Shown here piece by piece: positions 15,958-24,424 of a stretch of 32,432 bases of DNA. Position numbers and translations under genes: made by a program. This DNA comes from DASRHK01 sp035650495. Its GTDB lineage: Bacteria; Pseudomonadota; Gammaproteobacteria; Nevskiales; Nevskiaceae. The stretch lies in assembly GCA_035650495.1 (NCBI GenBank), contig DASRHK010000113.1:1-32432 (forward strand). Reading direction: 5' to 3'. How positions within the stretch are numbered: position 1 is the first letter of the stretch; each line of letters starts with the position of its first letter. Below the pieces are notes generated by a model that was not told the DNA's origin, searched no databases, and saw nothing but the letters and a program-made list of their open reading frames with translations.

Positions 15958-17682
15958 ATGAACTTTGATCAGGAATTTGACGTTGTTGTCGTCGGCTCCG
16001 GCGCCGGCGGCATGACTGCGGCGCTGTGCGCGGCCGGCAAGGGACTGTCGAGCGTCGTGCTCGAGAAGTCCGATCTCTATGGCGGCACCAGTGCGGTCTC
16101 CGGTGGCGGCATCTGGATTCCGTGCAACGACGACATCGCCGGCTATGGCGGCAAGGACTCGTACGAGCAGGCGCTGACGTACATGAAGCATCTGACCGCG
16201 GGTCAGGTGCCGCAGGCGCGGATCGATGCGTATCTGAAGAACGCGCCAGAAATGGTTCGGCACCTCAAGCGCGAGTTCGGCGTGCTGTTCCGCGGCGTGA
16301 AGCTCTATCCGGACTACTACCCGGATCAGCCGGGCGGGCTCGACGGCTATCGCTCGATGGAGCCGGTCGAGTTCAACGCGGCCGAGCTCGGCGACGAATT
16401 CAATCGCCAGCGCCCGCCGTTCGCGGGCACGCAGGTGATGGGCCGCATCTCGATGAACCAGGTCGAGGCGCACACGCTGTTCACCAAAGGCAAGGGCTGG
16501 GTCGGGCTCATCCTCAAGATGATGCTGCGCTACTGGCTCGATCTTGCGTGGCGCTTCAAGTCCAAGCGCGATCGCCGTCTCACGCTCGGTCAGGCGCTCG
16601 TCGCGCAGCTGCGCAACGCGCTCGTCAAGAAGAACGTGCCGCTGTGGCTCAACTCGCCGATGGAGTCGCTGATCGAAGACAACGGTCGCGTCGTCGGCGT
16701 CGTCGCCAAGAAGGACGGCAAGACGATCCGCCTGCGCGCGAAGCGCGGCGTGATCCTCGCGAGCGGCGGCTTCGAGTCGAATCAGCAGATGCGCGAGCAG
16801 TACCTGCCGAAGCCGACGAAAGCGACCTGGACCGGCGCTCCGCCGATCAACAACGGCGACGGCATCCGCGCGGGGCAGCAGCTCGGCGCGAAGCTCGGCT
16901 TCATGAATCTCACCTGGGGCTCGCCGACCGTGCACGTTCCCGGCGCGAAATCGCAGACGACGCTGTTCGTCGAGCGCGCGATGCCGAACTGCATCATCGT
17001 CAATGCCAAGGGCAAGCGCTTCGTCAACGAAGCGGCGGCGTATCCCGACGTCGTCACTGCGATGTACGAGGACGACGCGAAGGGCAACGGCTCGGTGCCG
17101 TGCTGGATGATCTTCGACGCGGTGTTCCGCAAGAAGTATCCGGCGGGATTGTTCCTGCCGTCGCAGATGCAGCCTGACAGCAAGCTGCCGCCCGACTGGC
17201 TCGACAAGGTCTACTTCCGCGCCGACTCGCTCGACGCGCTCGCCGCGAAGATCAAGGTCGATCCCAAAGGTCTCGCGCAGACCGTGCAGACCTGGAACGG
17301 CTACTGCGAGAAGGGCGTCGATCCGGAATTCGGCAAGGGCAACACGTCGATCGACCGCTACTACTCCGATCCGCTGGTCACGCCGAACTCGTGCATGGGC
17401 CCGCTCACGCAGGGGCCGTTCTACGCGATCGCGCTGTGGCCCGGCGAGATCGGCACCAAGGGCGGACTCTGGTGCGACGAGCGCGCACGCGTCACGCGTG
17501 AAGACGGCAGCGTCATTGCCGGCCTGTACGCGATCGGCAACTGCTCCGCGGCCGTGATGGGCAAGACCTACGCGGGCGCGGGCTCGACGCTCGGCCCTGC
17601 GTTGACGTTCGGCTACATCGCAGCGCGCGACATCGCGGAATCGCAGGCGCAGGCCAAAGCTCCGATCGCAGCCGCCGCCTGA
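15958..17682 (+). CDS. kstD: 3-ketosteroid dehydrogenase (FAD-dependent, KstD-like)
   Basis: 574 residues of the fumarate-reductase/KstD flavoprotein family. The N-terminal FAD-binding fold has VVVVGSGAGGMTAAL (glycines from residue 13), the acidic VLEKSD, then YGGTSAVSGGGIWIP. Further signs are ILASGGFESN, the substrate-side PFYAIALWPGEIGTKGGL with conserved Tyr and Gly, and GLYAIGNCSAA...YAGAGSTLGPALTFG at the end. KstD enzymes introduce the delta1 (some the delta4) double bond into ring A of 3-ketosteroids, which with KshA leads to opening of ring B. Which position is oxidised cannot be decided here. Its TGA overlaps the ATG of the next gene (TGATG). Confidence 0.9.
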   Translation: MNFDQEFDVVVVGSGAGGMTAALCAAGKGLSSVVLEKSDLYGGTSAVSGGGIWIPCNDDIAGYGGKDSYEQALTYMKHLTAGQVPQARIDAYLKNAPEMVRHLKREFGVLFRGVKLYPDYYPDQPGGLDGYRSMEPVEFNAAELGDEFNRQRPPFAGTQVMGRISMNQVEAHTLFTKGKGWVGLILKMMLRYWLDLAWRFKSKRDRRLTLGQALVAQLRNALVKKNVPLWLNSPMESLIEDNGRVVGVVAKKDGKTIRLRAKRGVILASGGFESNQQMREQYLPKPTKATWTGAPPINNGDGIRAGQQLGAKLGFMNLTWGSPTVHVPGAKSQTTLFVERAMPNCIIVNAKGKRFVNEAAAYPDVVTAMYEDDAKGNGSVPCWMIFDAVFRKKYPAGLFLPSQMQPDSKLPPDWLDKVYFRADSLDALAAKIKVDPKGLAQTVQTWNGYCEKGVDPEFGKGNTSIDRYYSDPLVTPNSCMGPLTQGPFYAIALWPGEIGTKGGLWCDERARVTREDGSVIAGLYAIGNCSAAVMGKTYAGAGSTLGPALTFGYIAARDIAESQAQAKAPIAAAA

Positions 17683-18572
17683 TGGGCAAGACTGCGCTCG
17701 TTCTCATCGCGACGCTGATCGCGCTGCCGATCCTGGCGTTCAAGTTCGACTCGGCGCCGACGCCCGAGCAGGTCCTGATGATCGAGCGCCTCGCGACGCT
17801 CATGGTCGCGATCGCCTTGACCTGCTGGGTCGTCGGCGAGATCACCGGCAACGTGTCGCAGACCGACAAGCTGTGGAGCATCACGCCGGTGATTTACGCG
17901 TGGTACGCCGCGTCGATGGCGAGCTGGGATGCGCGCATGGTGCTGATGTCGGTGTGCGCGACCATCTGGGGCGTGCGCCTCACCTACAACTTCTCGCGGC
18001 ACGGCGGCTATTCGTGGAAGTTCTGGACCGGCGCCGAGGACTATCGCTGGGCGATCGTGCGGAAGAAGCCGGGTTTCGACAATCCGGTCGTGTGGAAGAT
18101 CTTCCACCTCGGATTCATCTGCCTCTACCAGCACACGCTGCTGCTGCTCATCGCGATTCCCATCGTGCTGTGTGGCGGCAAGCCGCTCACGGTGGTCGAT
18201 TGGATCCTCGCGGCGGCGTACGTCGGCCTCGTCGTGATCGAGACGATGGCCGATCAGCAGCAGTGGAATTTCCAGGCGCAGAAGAAAGCCGGCAATCCCG
18301 ATGCGCGCTACAAGCGCGGCTTCATCCAGGATGGCCTGTGGTCGCGCGCCCGGCATCCGAACTATTTCGCCGAGCAGTCGATCTGGGTCGTGTTCTTCCT
18401 GTTCAGCGTCGCTGCGACCGGCCGCTTCAACTGGACGGCGACGGGCTGCATCCTGCTGATGGCGCTGTTCCAGGGCAGCGCGAACCTGAAGGAATCGATC
18501 TGCGCGTCGAAGTATCCCGAGTATCCCGACTACGTGAAGCGCACGCCGCGGTTCCTGCCGCGGCTCTTCTGA
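17682..18572 (+). CDS. DUF1295 / steroid 5alpha-reductase-like membrane protein
   Basis: 296 residues with about seven hydrophobic segments (for example the N-terminal TALVLIATLIALPILAF and HTLLLLIAIPIVLC). The C-terminal signature RARHPNYFAEQSIWVVFFLF and the closing YPDYVKRTPRFLP are those of DUF1295, related to the steroid 5alpha-reductase / ICMT membrane superfamily. The start overlaps the kstD stop (TGATG), so it is made together with the dehydrogenase. A role in reducing or otherwise handling a ring-A double bond is an attractive inference, but many DUF1295 proteins are near no steroid genes and none is proved for bacteria from this sequence alone. Confidence 0.85.
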   Translation: MGKTALVLIATLIALPILAFKFDSAPTPEQVLMIERLATLMVAIALTCWVVGEITGNVSQTDKLWSITPVIYAWYAASMASWDARMVLMSVCATIWGVRLTYNFSRHGGYSWKFWTGAEDYRWAIVRKKPGFDNPVVWKIFHLGFICLYQHTLLLLIAIPIVLCGGKPLTVVDWILAAAYVGLVVIETMADQQQWNFQAQKKAGNPDARYKRGFIQDGLWSRARHPNYFAEQSIWVVFFLFSVAATGRFNWTATGCILLMALFQGSANLKESICASKYPEYPDYVKRTPRFLPRLF

Positions 18573-18582
18573 AGGACATCCG

Positions 18583-19335
18583 ATGAAGCTCAAAGGCAAG
18601 GTCGCGCTGGTCACCGGCGCGGGACAGGGCGTGGGGCAGGGCATCGCGTTCGCGCTCGCGGAGGAGGGCGCCGCGGTCGCCGTGGCAGCGCGCACGAAAT
18701 CGAAGCTCGATGCGACGGTCGCCGCGATCGGCAAGCGCGGCGGCAAGGCGATCGCCATCGCGTGCGACGTCAAGAAAGCCGATGATCTCGCGCGCGCCGT
18801 CGGCGAGACGGTGAAGCAGCTCGGCGCGCTCAACATCCTGGTCAACGACGCACAGGAAGTGCCGCTCGGTCCGCTCAACAAGGTCAGCGACGATGCATTC
18901 ACCGCCGGCTGGGATTCCGGCCCGCTCGCGACGTTCCGGCTCATGAAGCTCGCGTATCCGCACCTGAAAGGCAACGGCTGCATCGTCAATCTCGGCACCG
19001 CCGCAGCGAAGCGCTGGGACATGAGCGGCTATGGCGCGTATGCCGCGGTGAAGGAAGCGATCCGTCAGCTCACGCGCGCAGCCGCCTGCGAATGGGGGAG
19101 AGAAGGCATTCGGACGAACTGCATCCTCCCGCTCGCCAATTCGCCGTCGATGGAGTGGTGGACGCGCGAGCGCCCGCAGGAAGCCGCGGCGTTCCTCGCG
19201 ACCGTCCCGATGCAGCGCATCGGCGATTGCGAGGCCGACATCGGCAGATTCGTCGCGACGCTGTGCTCGGAGGAGTGCCGCTACGTTAACGGCCAGAGCA
19301 TCGGGCTCGACGGCGGACAGGCGTACCTCGGATAA
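18583..19335 (+). CDS. Atypical short-chain dehydrogenase/reductase family protein
   Basis: 250 residues, Rossmann-fold SDR. The cofactor motif TGAGQGVGQGIA is intact and the YxxxK pair is present in YGAYAAVKEA. Other conserved positions are changed: the usual NNAG reads NDAQ (ILVNDAQ), the catalytic Ser position reads LGTAAA (Thr or Ala), and the Asn of the central helix is absent (WDSGPLATF). The basic ARTKSK after strand 2 suggests NADP(H). It follows the DUF1295 gene by 10 bases with AAGGA as ribosome-binding site and is the last gene of the steroid operon. It may be a hydroxysteroid dehydrogenase with altered catalysis or a binding protein. Confidence 0.85.
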   Translation: MKLKGKVALVTGAGQGVGQGIAFALAEEGAAVAVAARTKSKLDATVAAIGKRGGKAIAIACDVKKADDLARAVGETVKQLGALNILVNDAQEVPLGPLNKVSDDAFTAGWDSGPLATFRLMKLAYPHLKGNGCIVNLGTAAAKRWDMSGYGAYAAVKEAIRQLTRAAACEWGREGIRTNCILPLANSPSMEWWTRERPQEAAAFLATVPMQRIGDCEADIGRFVATLCSEECRYVNGQSIGLDGGQAYLG

Positions 19336-19336
19336 G

Positions 19337-19368
19337 AAAAGGGCCGCTCGCGCGGCCCCTTCTTTTCC
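19337..19368. terminator. Terminator of the steroid operon, probably bidirectional
   Basis: GGGCCGC (19341-19347) and GCGGCCC (19352-19358) enclose a TCGC loop, flanked by GAAAA on the left and CTTCTTTTCC on the right. Read on the minus strand it also ends in TTTTC, so it can serve the convergent YXWGXW gene ending at 19381. Confidence 0.8.
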
Positions 19369-19380
19369 TGCTCGATCGCG

Positions 19381-20661
19381 CTAGCGCAGGTTGCCGTGCT
19401 CGCGACGCTCTTCGCGTCCCTCGTGCTGCGGAGCGCGAGCCTGCGGCGCCGGACGCTCTGCGCGTGGCGTCACCTGCGGCATCGCACGCTGCTGCATGGG
19501 CTCGCGCTGTTGCATGACCTCGCGCTGCGGCGACGGTCGGTCCATCCGCTGCATCTGCATGCGCTCGGAACGGCCCGGGCGCTCTTCGTGCTGCGGCTGG
19601 TCGTCGCGCGGGATCGGTCGCATGTGCTCGTAGTGCGGCGCGCGCTCGACCGGCTCGCGCTGGCGCGGCGACATCTCGCGCGGCGTCACGTCGGGCATCG
19701 GCCGCGATTCGGGCGTCGTGGTCGGCTTCGAGCGATCGCGGTGCAGCGGCGTCTGCGGCAGCTCCTGCTGCATCGGCCGATCGAGATCGGCGCTGCGTGA
19801 GCCGAAGTCGCGACTACCGCGATCGATCACGCGACCGGGCGAATCGTTGCGATCGTTGTCACTGCGATTGTTGTCGCGCTGATCGTCCATGATCCGCGGA
19901 CGCGTCTCCGCACGATTGCGGCCTTCGTTGTTCCGCGCCGAGTTGCGGCTCCAGTTCGAGGGCACCTGCGTGCGCACGACGTTGTGCTCCGAGAACGCGC
20001 CCGGACGCGGCGTCGCGGCGATCACCTGGTCGCCACGGCTGGCGAACTGCATCTGGTTGTGGCGCGCCTCGTCGCGATGCCGCTCCTGCATGTCGGTGCG
20101 CTCGCGATGATGCTCGTTCGACCAGCGCTGCTCGTCGGCGGTCGGGCGCTCGTGCACGCCACCGGAGCCGCCGTTGTAGGCGACGTGGCTGTCGTTGTAA
20201 TTGTTCACCACCGTCGTGTTGTAGACGTTGGTCACGTGGACATCGCGGTTGACCGCGCGGTTGTACCAGAAATGATTGTCGCGCCAGTAGCCGCCTTCGT
20301 AGCCATGACCGAAATAGCCGAAGCCGTAATTGATGCCGCCGTAATAACCGACGTGCGGGCCCCAGTAGCCCGGATGCCAGACGTAGTAGCTGTCGACCCA
20401 CGCCCAGTAGCCCGGGGTCCAGTAGAAGCCCGGCTCGGGCGCGAGCACCCAGGTGCCCGGAACCCAGTAGTAGTCCTCGACATCCGGATCCCAGGCCCAG
20501 TAGCCAGGCGTCCAGACGTAGTCATCGCCGGGAATCGGCGGCTGCTCGTAGACGAGCAGTGGCGGCGGCGCGATGTTCACTGACACGAACACGCCGGCGT
20601 TCGCGGCAAGCGGCGCCGACAGCACCAGGGCCGCCAGCAGGATTCGCAGACCGGTCTTCAT
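19381..20661 (-). CDS. YXWGXW-repeat exported protein
   Basis: 426 residues. Signal peptide MKTGLRILLAALVLSAPLAANA, then a Tyr/Trp/Pro-rich region with repeated Y-W-x-P-G-Y/T-W units (YVWTPGYWAW, YYWVPGTWVL, FYWTPGYWAW, YVWHPGYWGP) as in the YXWGXW family. A Gly/Tyr segment follows (GINYGFGYFGHGYEGGYW). The last ~250 residues are highly charged, rich in Arg, Gln, Pro and Met (MQQREPMQQRAMPQ) and probably disordered. The function of the family is unknown; an envelope role is likely. GGAGG before the ATG at 20661 sets the start. It is convergent with the steroid operon and divergent from the M3 peptidase. Confidence 0.85.
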   Translation of the reverse strand: MKTGLRILLAALVLSAPLAANAGVFVSVNIAPPPLLVYEQPPIPGDDYVWTPGYWAWDPDVEDYYWVPGTWVLAPEPGFYWTPGYWAWVDSYYVWHPGYWGPHVGYYGGINYGFGYFGHGYEGGYWRDNHFWYNRAVNRDVHVTNVYNTTVVNNYNDSHVAYNGGSGGVHERPTADEQRWSNEHHRERTDMQERHRDEARHNQMQFASRGDQVIAATPRPGAFSEHNVVRTQVPSNWSRNSARNNEGRNRAETRPRIMDDQRDNNRSDNDRNDSPGRVIDRGSRDFGSRSADLDRPMQQELPQTPLHRDRSKPTTTPESRPMPDVTPREMSPRQREPVERAPHYEHMRPIPRDDQPQHEERPGRSERMQMQRMDRPSPQREVMQQREPMQQRAMPQVTPRAERPAPQARAPQHEGREERREHGNLR

Positions 20662-20714
20662 TGGATAGACCTCCTCAAAGTTCAGGGGCCAGCGTAGTCC
20701 CCGCAACCTTTATG

Positions 20715-20830
20715 CTCCCTGAATGTTGGACCCCCCGCCCAAGCCCTTGGTTGCGCGGGTTTGCGGGCTTGCTGCAACCGTTTTCGCTGCTGCAGCATCG
20801 TAGGGGGTTCCACGAATACATTCAGGGGAG
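20715..20830 (+). promoter_or_regulatory. Leader of the M3 peptidase with inverted repeat over the ribosome-binding site
   Basis: CTCCCTGAATG (20715-20725) is complementary to CATTCAGGGGAG (20819-20830), with one extra G; the right arm contains the ribosome-binding site of the ATG at 20837. Inner pairs such as AAGCCC with GGGCTT and GGTTGC with GCAACC lie between. If transcription starts before 20715, the leader could fold and hide the ribosome-binding site. TATGCT at 20711-20716 is a possible -10, which would instead place part of the left arm near the start of the RNA. Confidence 0.35.
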
Positions 20831-20836
20831 AAATCG

Positions 20837-22681
20837 ATGCGCATCATCATCCTTGCGGCCGTGCTGGCCGCAGGCGGCGCCGCTGCTGCCGAAACCGAAG
20901 CCGATCGCTGGAAGCTCACCGACGTCTACGCCGGCGCCGCCGAATGGAATGCCGATGCGACGAAGCTCGAGTCGCAGATCAAGGCGTACGGCGCGTGCAA
21001 AGGCCATCTCGGGGACGGCGTCGCGAAATTCAAATTGTGCGAGGACCTCTACTGGGACGCGCAGAAGCGTCTCTCCCGGTTGCAGGCGTACTCCGAGGAG
21101 CTCCTCGACGAGGACACGACCAAGTCATCGAGCCTAGAGCTCAGCCAGAGATTCAACGTGCTCGCCGCGAGCGCCGCGGAAGTCACGAGCTTTCGCGATC
21201 CGGAGATCCTGAAGCTCGGCAAGAAGAAGATCGACGCGTATCTGGCTGCGGACAAGTCGCTCGCGATCGACAAGCAGCCGCTCGCCGACATTCTCCGCCG
21301 CGCGCCGCACACCCTGGACGCCAATGCCGAGCAGATCGTCGCGACCTTCGGCCTCACCGCGGACATTCCGCAATCGACCTACACGATCCTTTCCACGGCC
21401 GACCTTCCGTGGCCGACGGTGAAACTCTCCGACGGGACGGAAGCGCACCTCGATCAGGCGGGCTACACGAAATATCGAGCGGTGCAGAACCGCGACGATC
21501 GCCGGAAAGTGATGGACACCTTCTTCGGCAAGTGGAAGGAGTATGAGCACACGCTCGGCGTGACTTTCTACGGGATGCTCAAGCAGAGCACCGTCTACAG
21601 CCGCGTGCGCAAGTATCCGGATTCGCTATCACAGGCGCTCGACGCCAATCACGTGCCGCCCGCGGTCTACGACATGCTCATCGAGCAGACCAACGCGAAC
21701 CTGCCGACGCTGCACCGCTACTTCAAGCTGCGCGCGAAGATGCTCGGCGTGTCGGACATGCATTACTACGACATCTATCCGCCGATCGTGAAGAGCTCCC
21801 TGAAATTCCCGGCGGACCAGGGCAAGCAGATGATGCTCGAGGCGATGAAGCCGCTCGGCGACGACTACGTCGCGCGCGTGAGGCAGGGGCTGGCCGATCG
21901 CTGGATGGACCTCTATCCGCGTCCGCACAAGCTGCCGGGAGCGCACATGGACCCCGGCGCGTCGTACGACGTGCACCCCCTGCTGCTGATCAACTACAAC
22001 GACGATTACGAATCGGTGTCCACCATCTCGCACGAATGGGGACATGCGATGCACACGGATCTTGCCAACCACGCGCAGCCGTATCCGACCTCGAGCTACT
22101 CGATCTTCGTCGCTGAGATCGCCTCGACGCTCAACGAGGCGCTGCTGCTCGACAGCATGCTGAAGAGCGCGAAGAGCGACGACGAGAAGCTGTACTACCT
22201 CGGCTCCGCGCTCGAGCAGCTGCGCGGGACGTTCTTCCGCCAGGCGATGTTCGCGGACTTCGAGCGCGAGGTGCACGCACGCGTCGACAAGGGCGATGCG
22301 CTCACCGGCGAGCAGCTCACCAGGATCTACGGCGATATCCTGAAGCGCTATCACGGCGATGCGCAGGGCATCGTGAAGATCGACGACGTCGACTGCGTGG
22401 AGTGGGCCTACATCCCGCACTTCTACGGCCCGTTCTACGTCTACCAGTACGCGACGTCGATCGCGGCGAGCTCTCAGTTCGCGAATCAGATCCTGTCGAA
22501 TCAGCCCGGCGCGCGCGATCGTTACCTGAATCTGCTGAAGGCCGGCGCGTCGGACTATCCGTACGAACTGGTGAAGAAAGCCGGCGTCGATCTCGCAACG
22601 CCGGCGCCGTATCAGGCGCTGGCGAAGCGGATGGATTCGATCATGGATCAGATCGAGGCGATCCTGGCGAGGAAGAAATAG
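20837..22681 (+). CDS. Periplasmic M3-family oligoendopeptidase (PepF-like)
   Basis: 614 residues. A signal peptide (MRIIILAAVLAAGGAAAA) precedes the mature enzyme, unlike cytoplasmic PepF. The zinc site is HEWGH (His399, Glu400, His403) with the third ligand Glu427 in FVAEIASTLNE, exactly the M3B arrangement. The C-terminal YGPFYVYQYATSIAA is also a family hallmark and contributes substrate-binding tyrosines and His. It cleaves short peptides, here presumably in the periplasm for nutrient use. GGGGAGA seven or so bases before the ATG is the ribosome-binding site and lies within a potential hairpin. Directly after the stop is the first copy of the palindromic element. Confidence 0.9.
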   Translation: MRIIILAAVLAAGGAAAAETEADRWKLTDVYAGAAEWNADATKLESQIKAYGACKGHLGDGVAKFKLCEDLYWDAQKRLSRLQAYSEELLDEDTTKSSSLELSQRFNVLAASAAEVTSFRDPEILKLGKKKIDAYLAADKSLAIDKQPLADILRRAPHTLDANAEQIVATFGLTADIPQSTYTILSTADLPWPTVKLSDGTEAHLDQAGYTKYRAVQNRDDRRKVMDTFFGKWKEYEHTLGVTFYGMLKQSTVYSRVRKYPDSLSQALDANHVPPAVYDMLIEQTNANLPTLHRYFKLRAKMLGVSDMHYYDIYPPIVKSSLKFPADQGKQMMLEAMKPLGDDYVARVRQGLADRWMDLYPRPHKLPGAHMDPGASYDVHPLLLINYNDDYESVSTISHEWGHAMHTDLANHAQPYPTSSYSIFVAEIASTLNEALLLDSMLKSAKSDDEKLYYLGSALEQLRGTFFRQAMFADFEREVHARVDKGDALTGEQLTRIYGDILKRYHGDAQGIVKIDDVDCVEWAYIPHFYGPFYVYQYATSIAASSQFANQILSNQPGARDRYLNLLKAGASDYPYELVKKAGVDLATPAPYQALAKRMDSIMDQIEAILARKK

Positions 22682-22695
22682 CGGTCGCTATTGGC

Positions 22696-22793
22696 CGGCG
22701 CTTCATTCCCGGCGGGGGACGCCTGAAAAGCTCCGTCTAGCTCGGACGCGGCCATCCCTGGCCGCGTACGCCCCCGCCGGAAACGAAGCGCCG
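22696..22793 (+). repeat. Nested palindromic element, copy A
   Basis: 98 bases, 14 bases after the M3 peptidase stop, in sense orientation. The outer arms (22696-22718 and 22771-22793) pair with two mismatches. The core reads GGGGGACGCCTGAAAAGCTC, then TAGCTCGG. An inner hairpin has ACGCGGCCA (22746-22754), loop TCCC and TGGCCGCGT, followed by ACGCCCCCG. No T-tract follows. Family shared with copies B, C and D. Confidence 0.85.
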
Positions 22794-22833
22794 TCCGAGG
22801 AGCGAGACGCTCATCGCCAGGGCGGGCTGGGGA

Positions 22834-22943
22834 CGAGCGGCGCATTGGCTTCGGCCGGGGGCGTCAATCGGCAGGGACGCCGATTACGAGCTGCAGGGAA
22901 GCTTCTTTTACGGCGTCCCCCGGCGAAGCCAATGCGCCGCTCG
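22834..22943 (-). repeat. Nested palindromic element, copy B
   Basis: 110 bases, in minus orientation, ending nine bases from the stop of the SDR gene at 22953. The outer arms CGAGCGGCGCATTGGCTTCG (22834-22853) and its exact complement (22924-22943) are 20 bases, then continue as CCGGGGG with a one-base bulge. Minus-strand core: CCGGGGGACGCCGTAAAAG, CTTCCCTGCAGCTCG, an inner hairpin of the AATCGGC/GCCGATT type around the TCCC loop, and GACGCCCCCGG. Forty bases, including a small GAGCG-AGA-CGCTC hairpin, separate it from copy A. Confidence 0.85.
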
Positions 22944-22952
22944 CTGACCCGA

Positions 22953-23717
22953 CTACTCCGCGGTGATGTACGTCGAGTGCAAACCACCGTCCACCATGAA
23001 CGTCGCGCCATTCACGTGCGACGAATCGTCCGAGGCGAGGAAGAGCGCGGCCTTCGCGATCTCGGCGGATTCGCCGAAGCGGCCTTGCGGGAGATGCACG
23101 AGGCGACGCTGTTTCTTCGCTTCGGTGTTCAAGAACTTCATCAGCAGTTCCGTCCGCAGCGGTCCGGGGCAGAGCGCGTTGACGCGGATGTTCTCGCGCG
23201 CGTGGATAGCGGCGAGCTCGCGTGACAGCGAGAGGATGCCGCCCTTGCTCGCCGTGTAGGCGACTTGCGCCGCAGCCGATCCCATCAGCGCGACGACCGA
23301 TGCCGTGTTGATCACCGAACCGCCGCCCGCTCGGCGCAGCGCGGGGATGCCGTACTTGCAGCCGAGGAACACGCTCTTGAGATTGACGTTCATCGTCAGG
23401 TCCCAGATCGCTTCGTCGGTCGTTTCCGCCGTGTCGTCGCTGCTGTGCATGATGCCGGCGTTGTTGAACAGCACGTGCAACGCGCCGTAGTTCTTCTCCG
23501 CGGCGGCGACCATGTTCTGGCAGTCCGCGGCCTTCGAGACGTCCGCCTTGATCACGGTCACGCTGCCGCCGGCGTCGCGCGCGGTGTCCTGCGCCGCTTT
23601 CTCGTTGAGATCGACCGCGACGACCTTCGCGCCTTCCTTCACGAACAGCAGCACGGATTCGCGCCCGATGCCGCTGCCGGCGCCGGTGATCACGCACACC
23701 TTGTCTTTGAGTCGCAT
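22953..23717 (-). CDS. Short-chain dehydrogenase/reductase
   Basis: 254 residues, canonical classical SDR: TGAGSGIG cofactor loop, acidic VVAVDLN after strand 2 (NAD preference), LFNNAG, NVNLKS, the catalytic Ser in NTASVV, and YTASK. It ends in GATFMVDGGLHSTYI. AAGGAG precedes the ATG at 23717, which overlaps the stop of the upstream hydrolase gene (TGATG). It is the last gene of an operon with a PuuA-like glutamine synthetase and a gamma-glutamyl hydrolase, so it may oxidise an alcohol or aldehyde released from an amine substrate; the substrate is not known. The palindromic element copy B lies just after its stop. Confidence 0.9.
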   Translation of the reverse strand: MRLKDKVCVITGAGSGIGRESVLLFVKEGAKVVAVDLNEKAAQDTARDAGGSVTVIKADVSKAADCQNMVAAAEKNYGALHVLFNNAGIMHSSDDTAETTDEAIWDLTMNVNLKSVFLGCKYGIPALRRAGGGSVINTASVVALMGSAAAQVAYTASKGGILSLSRELAAIHARENIRVNALCPGPLRTELLMKFLNTEAKKQRRLVHLPQGRFGESAEIAKAALFLASDDSSHVNGATFMVDGGLHSTYITAE

Positions 23718-24424
23718 CACTTCGCTCCTTTTTTCGTCGCCGCGATCAGCGCGTCGAACAGTTTCTGCTGCGTGGGATCCTGTTGCGCCGTCAGCTCCGG
23801 ATGCCACTGCACGGCGATGAGCCACGGCGCGTCGTTCATCTCGACCGCTTCGATGGTTCCATCCGGAGCAGTGCCGACGGTGTCCAATCCGGGCGCCAGC
23901 GCGCGGATCGCCTGATGGTGCCAGGACATCGGGTGCAGCTCGGTGACGCCGATGATCGACGCGAGCCGCGATCCTGCCTTCAGCTTCACCGCGTGCGGGA
24001 CCGGATCGCGCGGCGGCTTGCGGTGCGCGATCTTGTCGCCGACCACGGCTGGCAGATGCTCGATCAGCGTGCCGCCGAGCGCGACGTTCAGCACCTGCAT
24101 GCCGCGGCAGATCGCGAGCGTCGGCTGCTTGCGGCGCACGATCTCGCGTGCGAGAGCGATCTCGAGCTCGTCGCGCTGCGCATCGACGCCGTAGTTGAGC
24201 TCGTGCACGTCGCCGCGATAGCGCTCGGGCGCGATGTCGCCGCCGCCCGCGAGGATCAGGCCGTCGACGAGATCCAGATAGCGGGTCGCGTGCTCCGGAA
24301 CCGGAGGGATCAGCAGCGGCACGCCGCCCGCGCGCTGGACTGCGCCGACGTATTCGGCCGGCAAGTTGTAGCGGCCGCGCTCGTCGCGAGGATAAGTCGT
24401 GATGCCGATGACCGGTGCCGACAT
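23717..24424 (-). CDS. puuD: Gamma-glutamyl-gamma-aminobutyrate hydrolase family protein (class I glutamine amidotransferase-like)
   Basis: 235 residues of peptidase family C26. GLILAGGGDIAPERY is the family entry motif, the nucleophile is the Cys in AICRGMQVLN, and the catalytic His and Glu are in QWHPE. PuuD hydrolyses the gamma-glutamyl bond of gamma-Glu-GABA, releasing Glu and GABA in putrescine use. Here it lies between a PuuA-like ligase and an SDR, with 1-base overlaps (TGATG) at both ends, so the same gamma-glutamylation logic may serve another amine. The start at 24424 is set by coupling to the ligase stop; the longer open frame to 25174 is antisense to nothing useful and was rejected. 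Confidence 0.88.
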   Translation of the reverse strand: MSAPVIGITTYPRDERGRYNLPAEYVGAVQRAGGVPLLIPPVPEHATRYLDLVDGLILAGGGDIAPERYRGDVHELNYGVDAQRDELEIALAREIVRRKQPTLAICRGMQVLNVALGGTLIEHLPAVVGDKIAHRKPPRDPVPHAVKLKAGSRLASIIGVTELHPMSWHHQAIRALAPGLDTVGTAPDGTIEAVEMNDAPWLIAVQWHPELTAQQDPTQQKLFDALIAATKKGAK

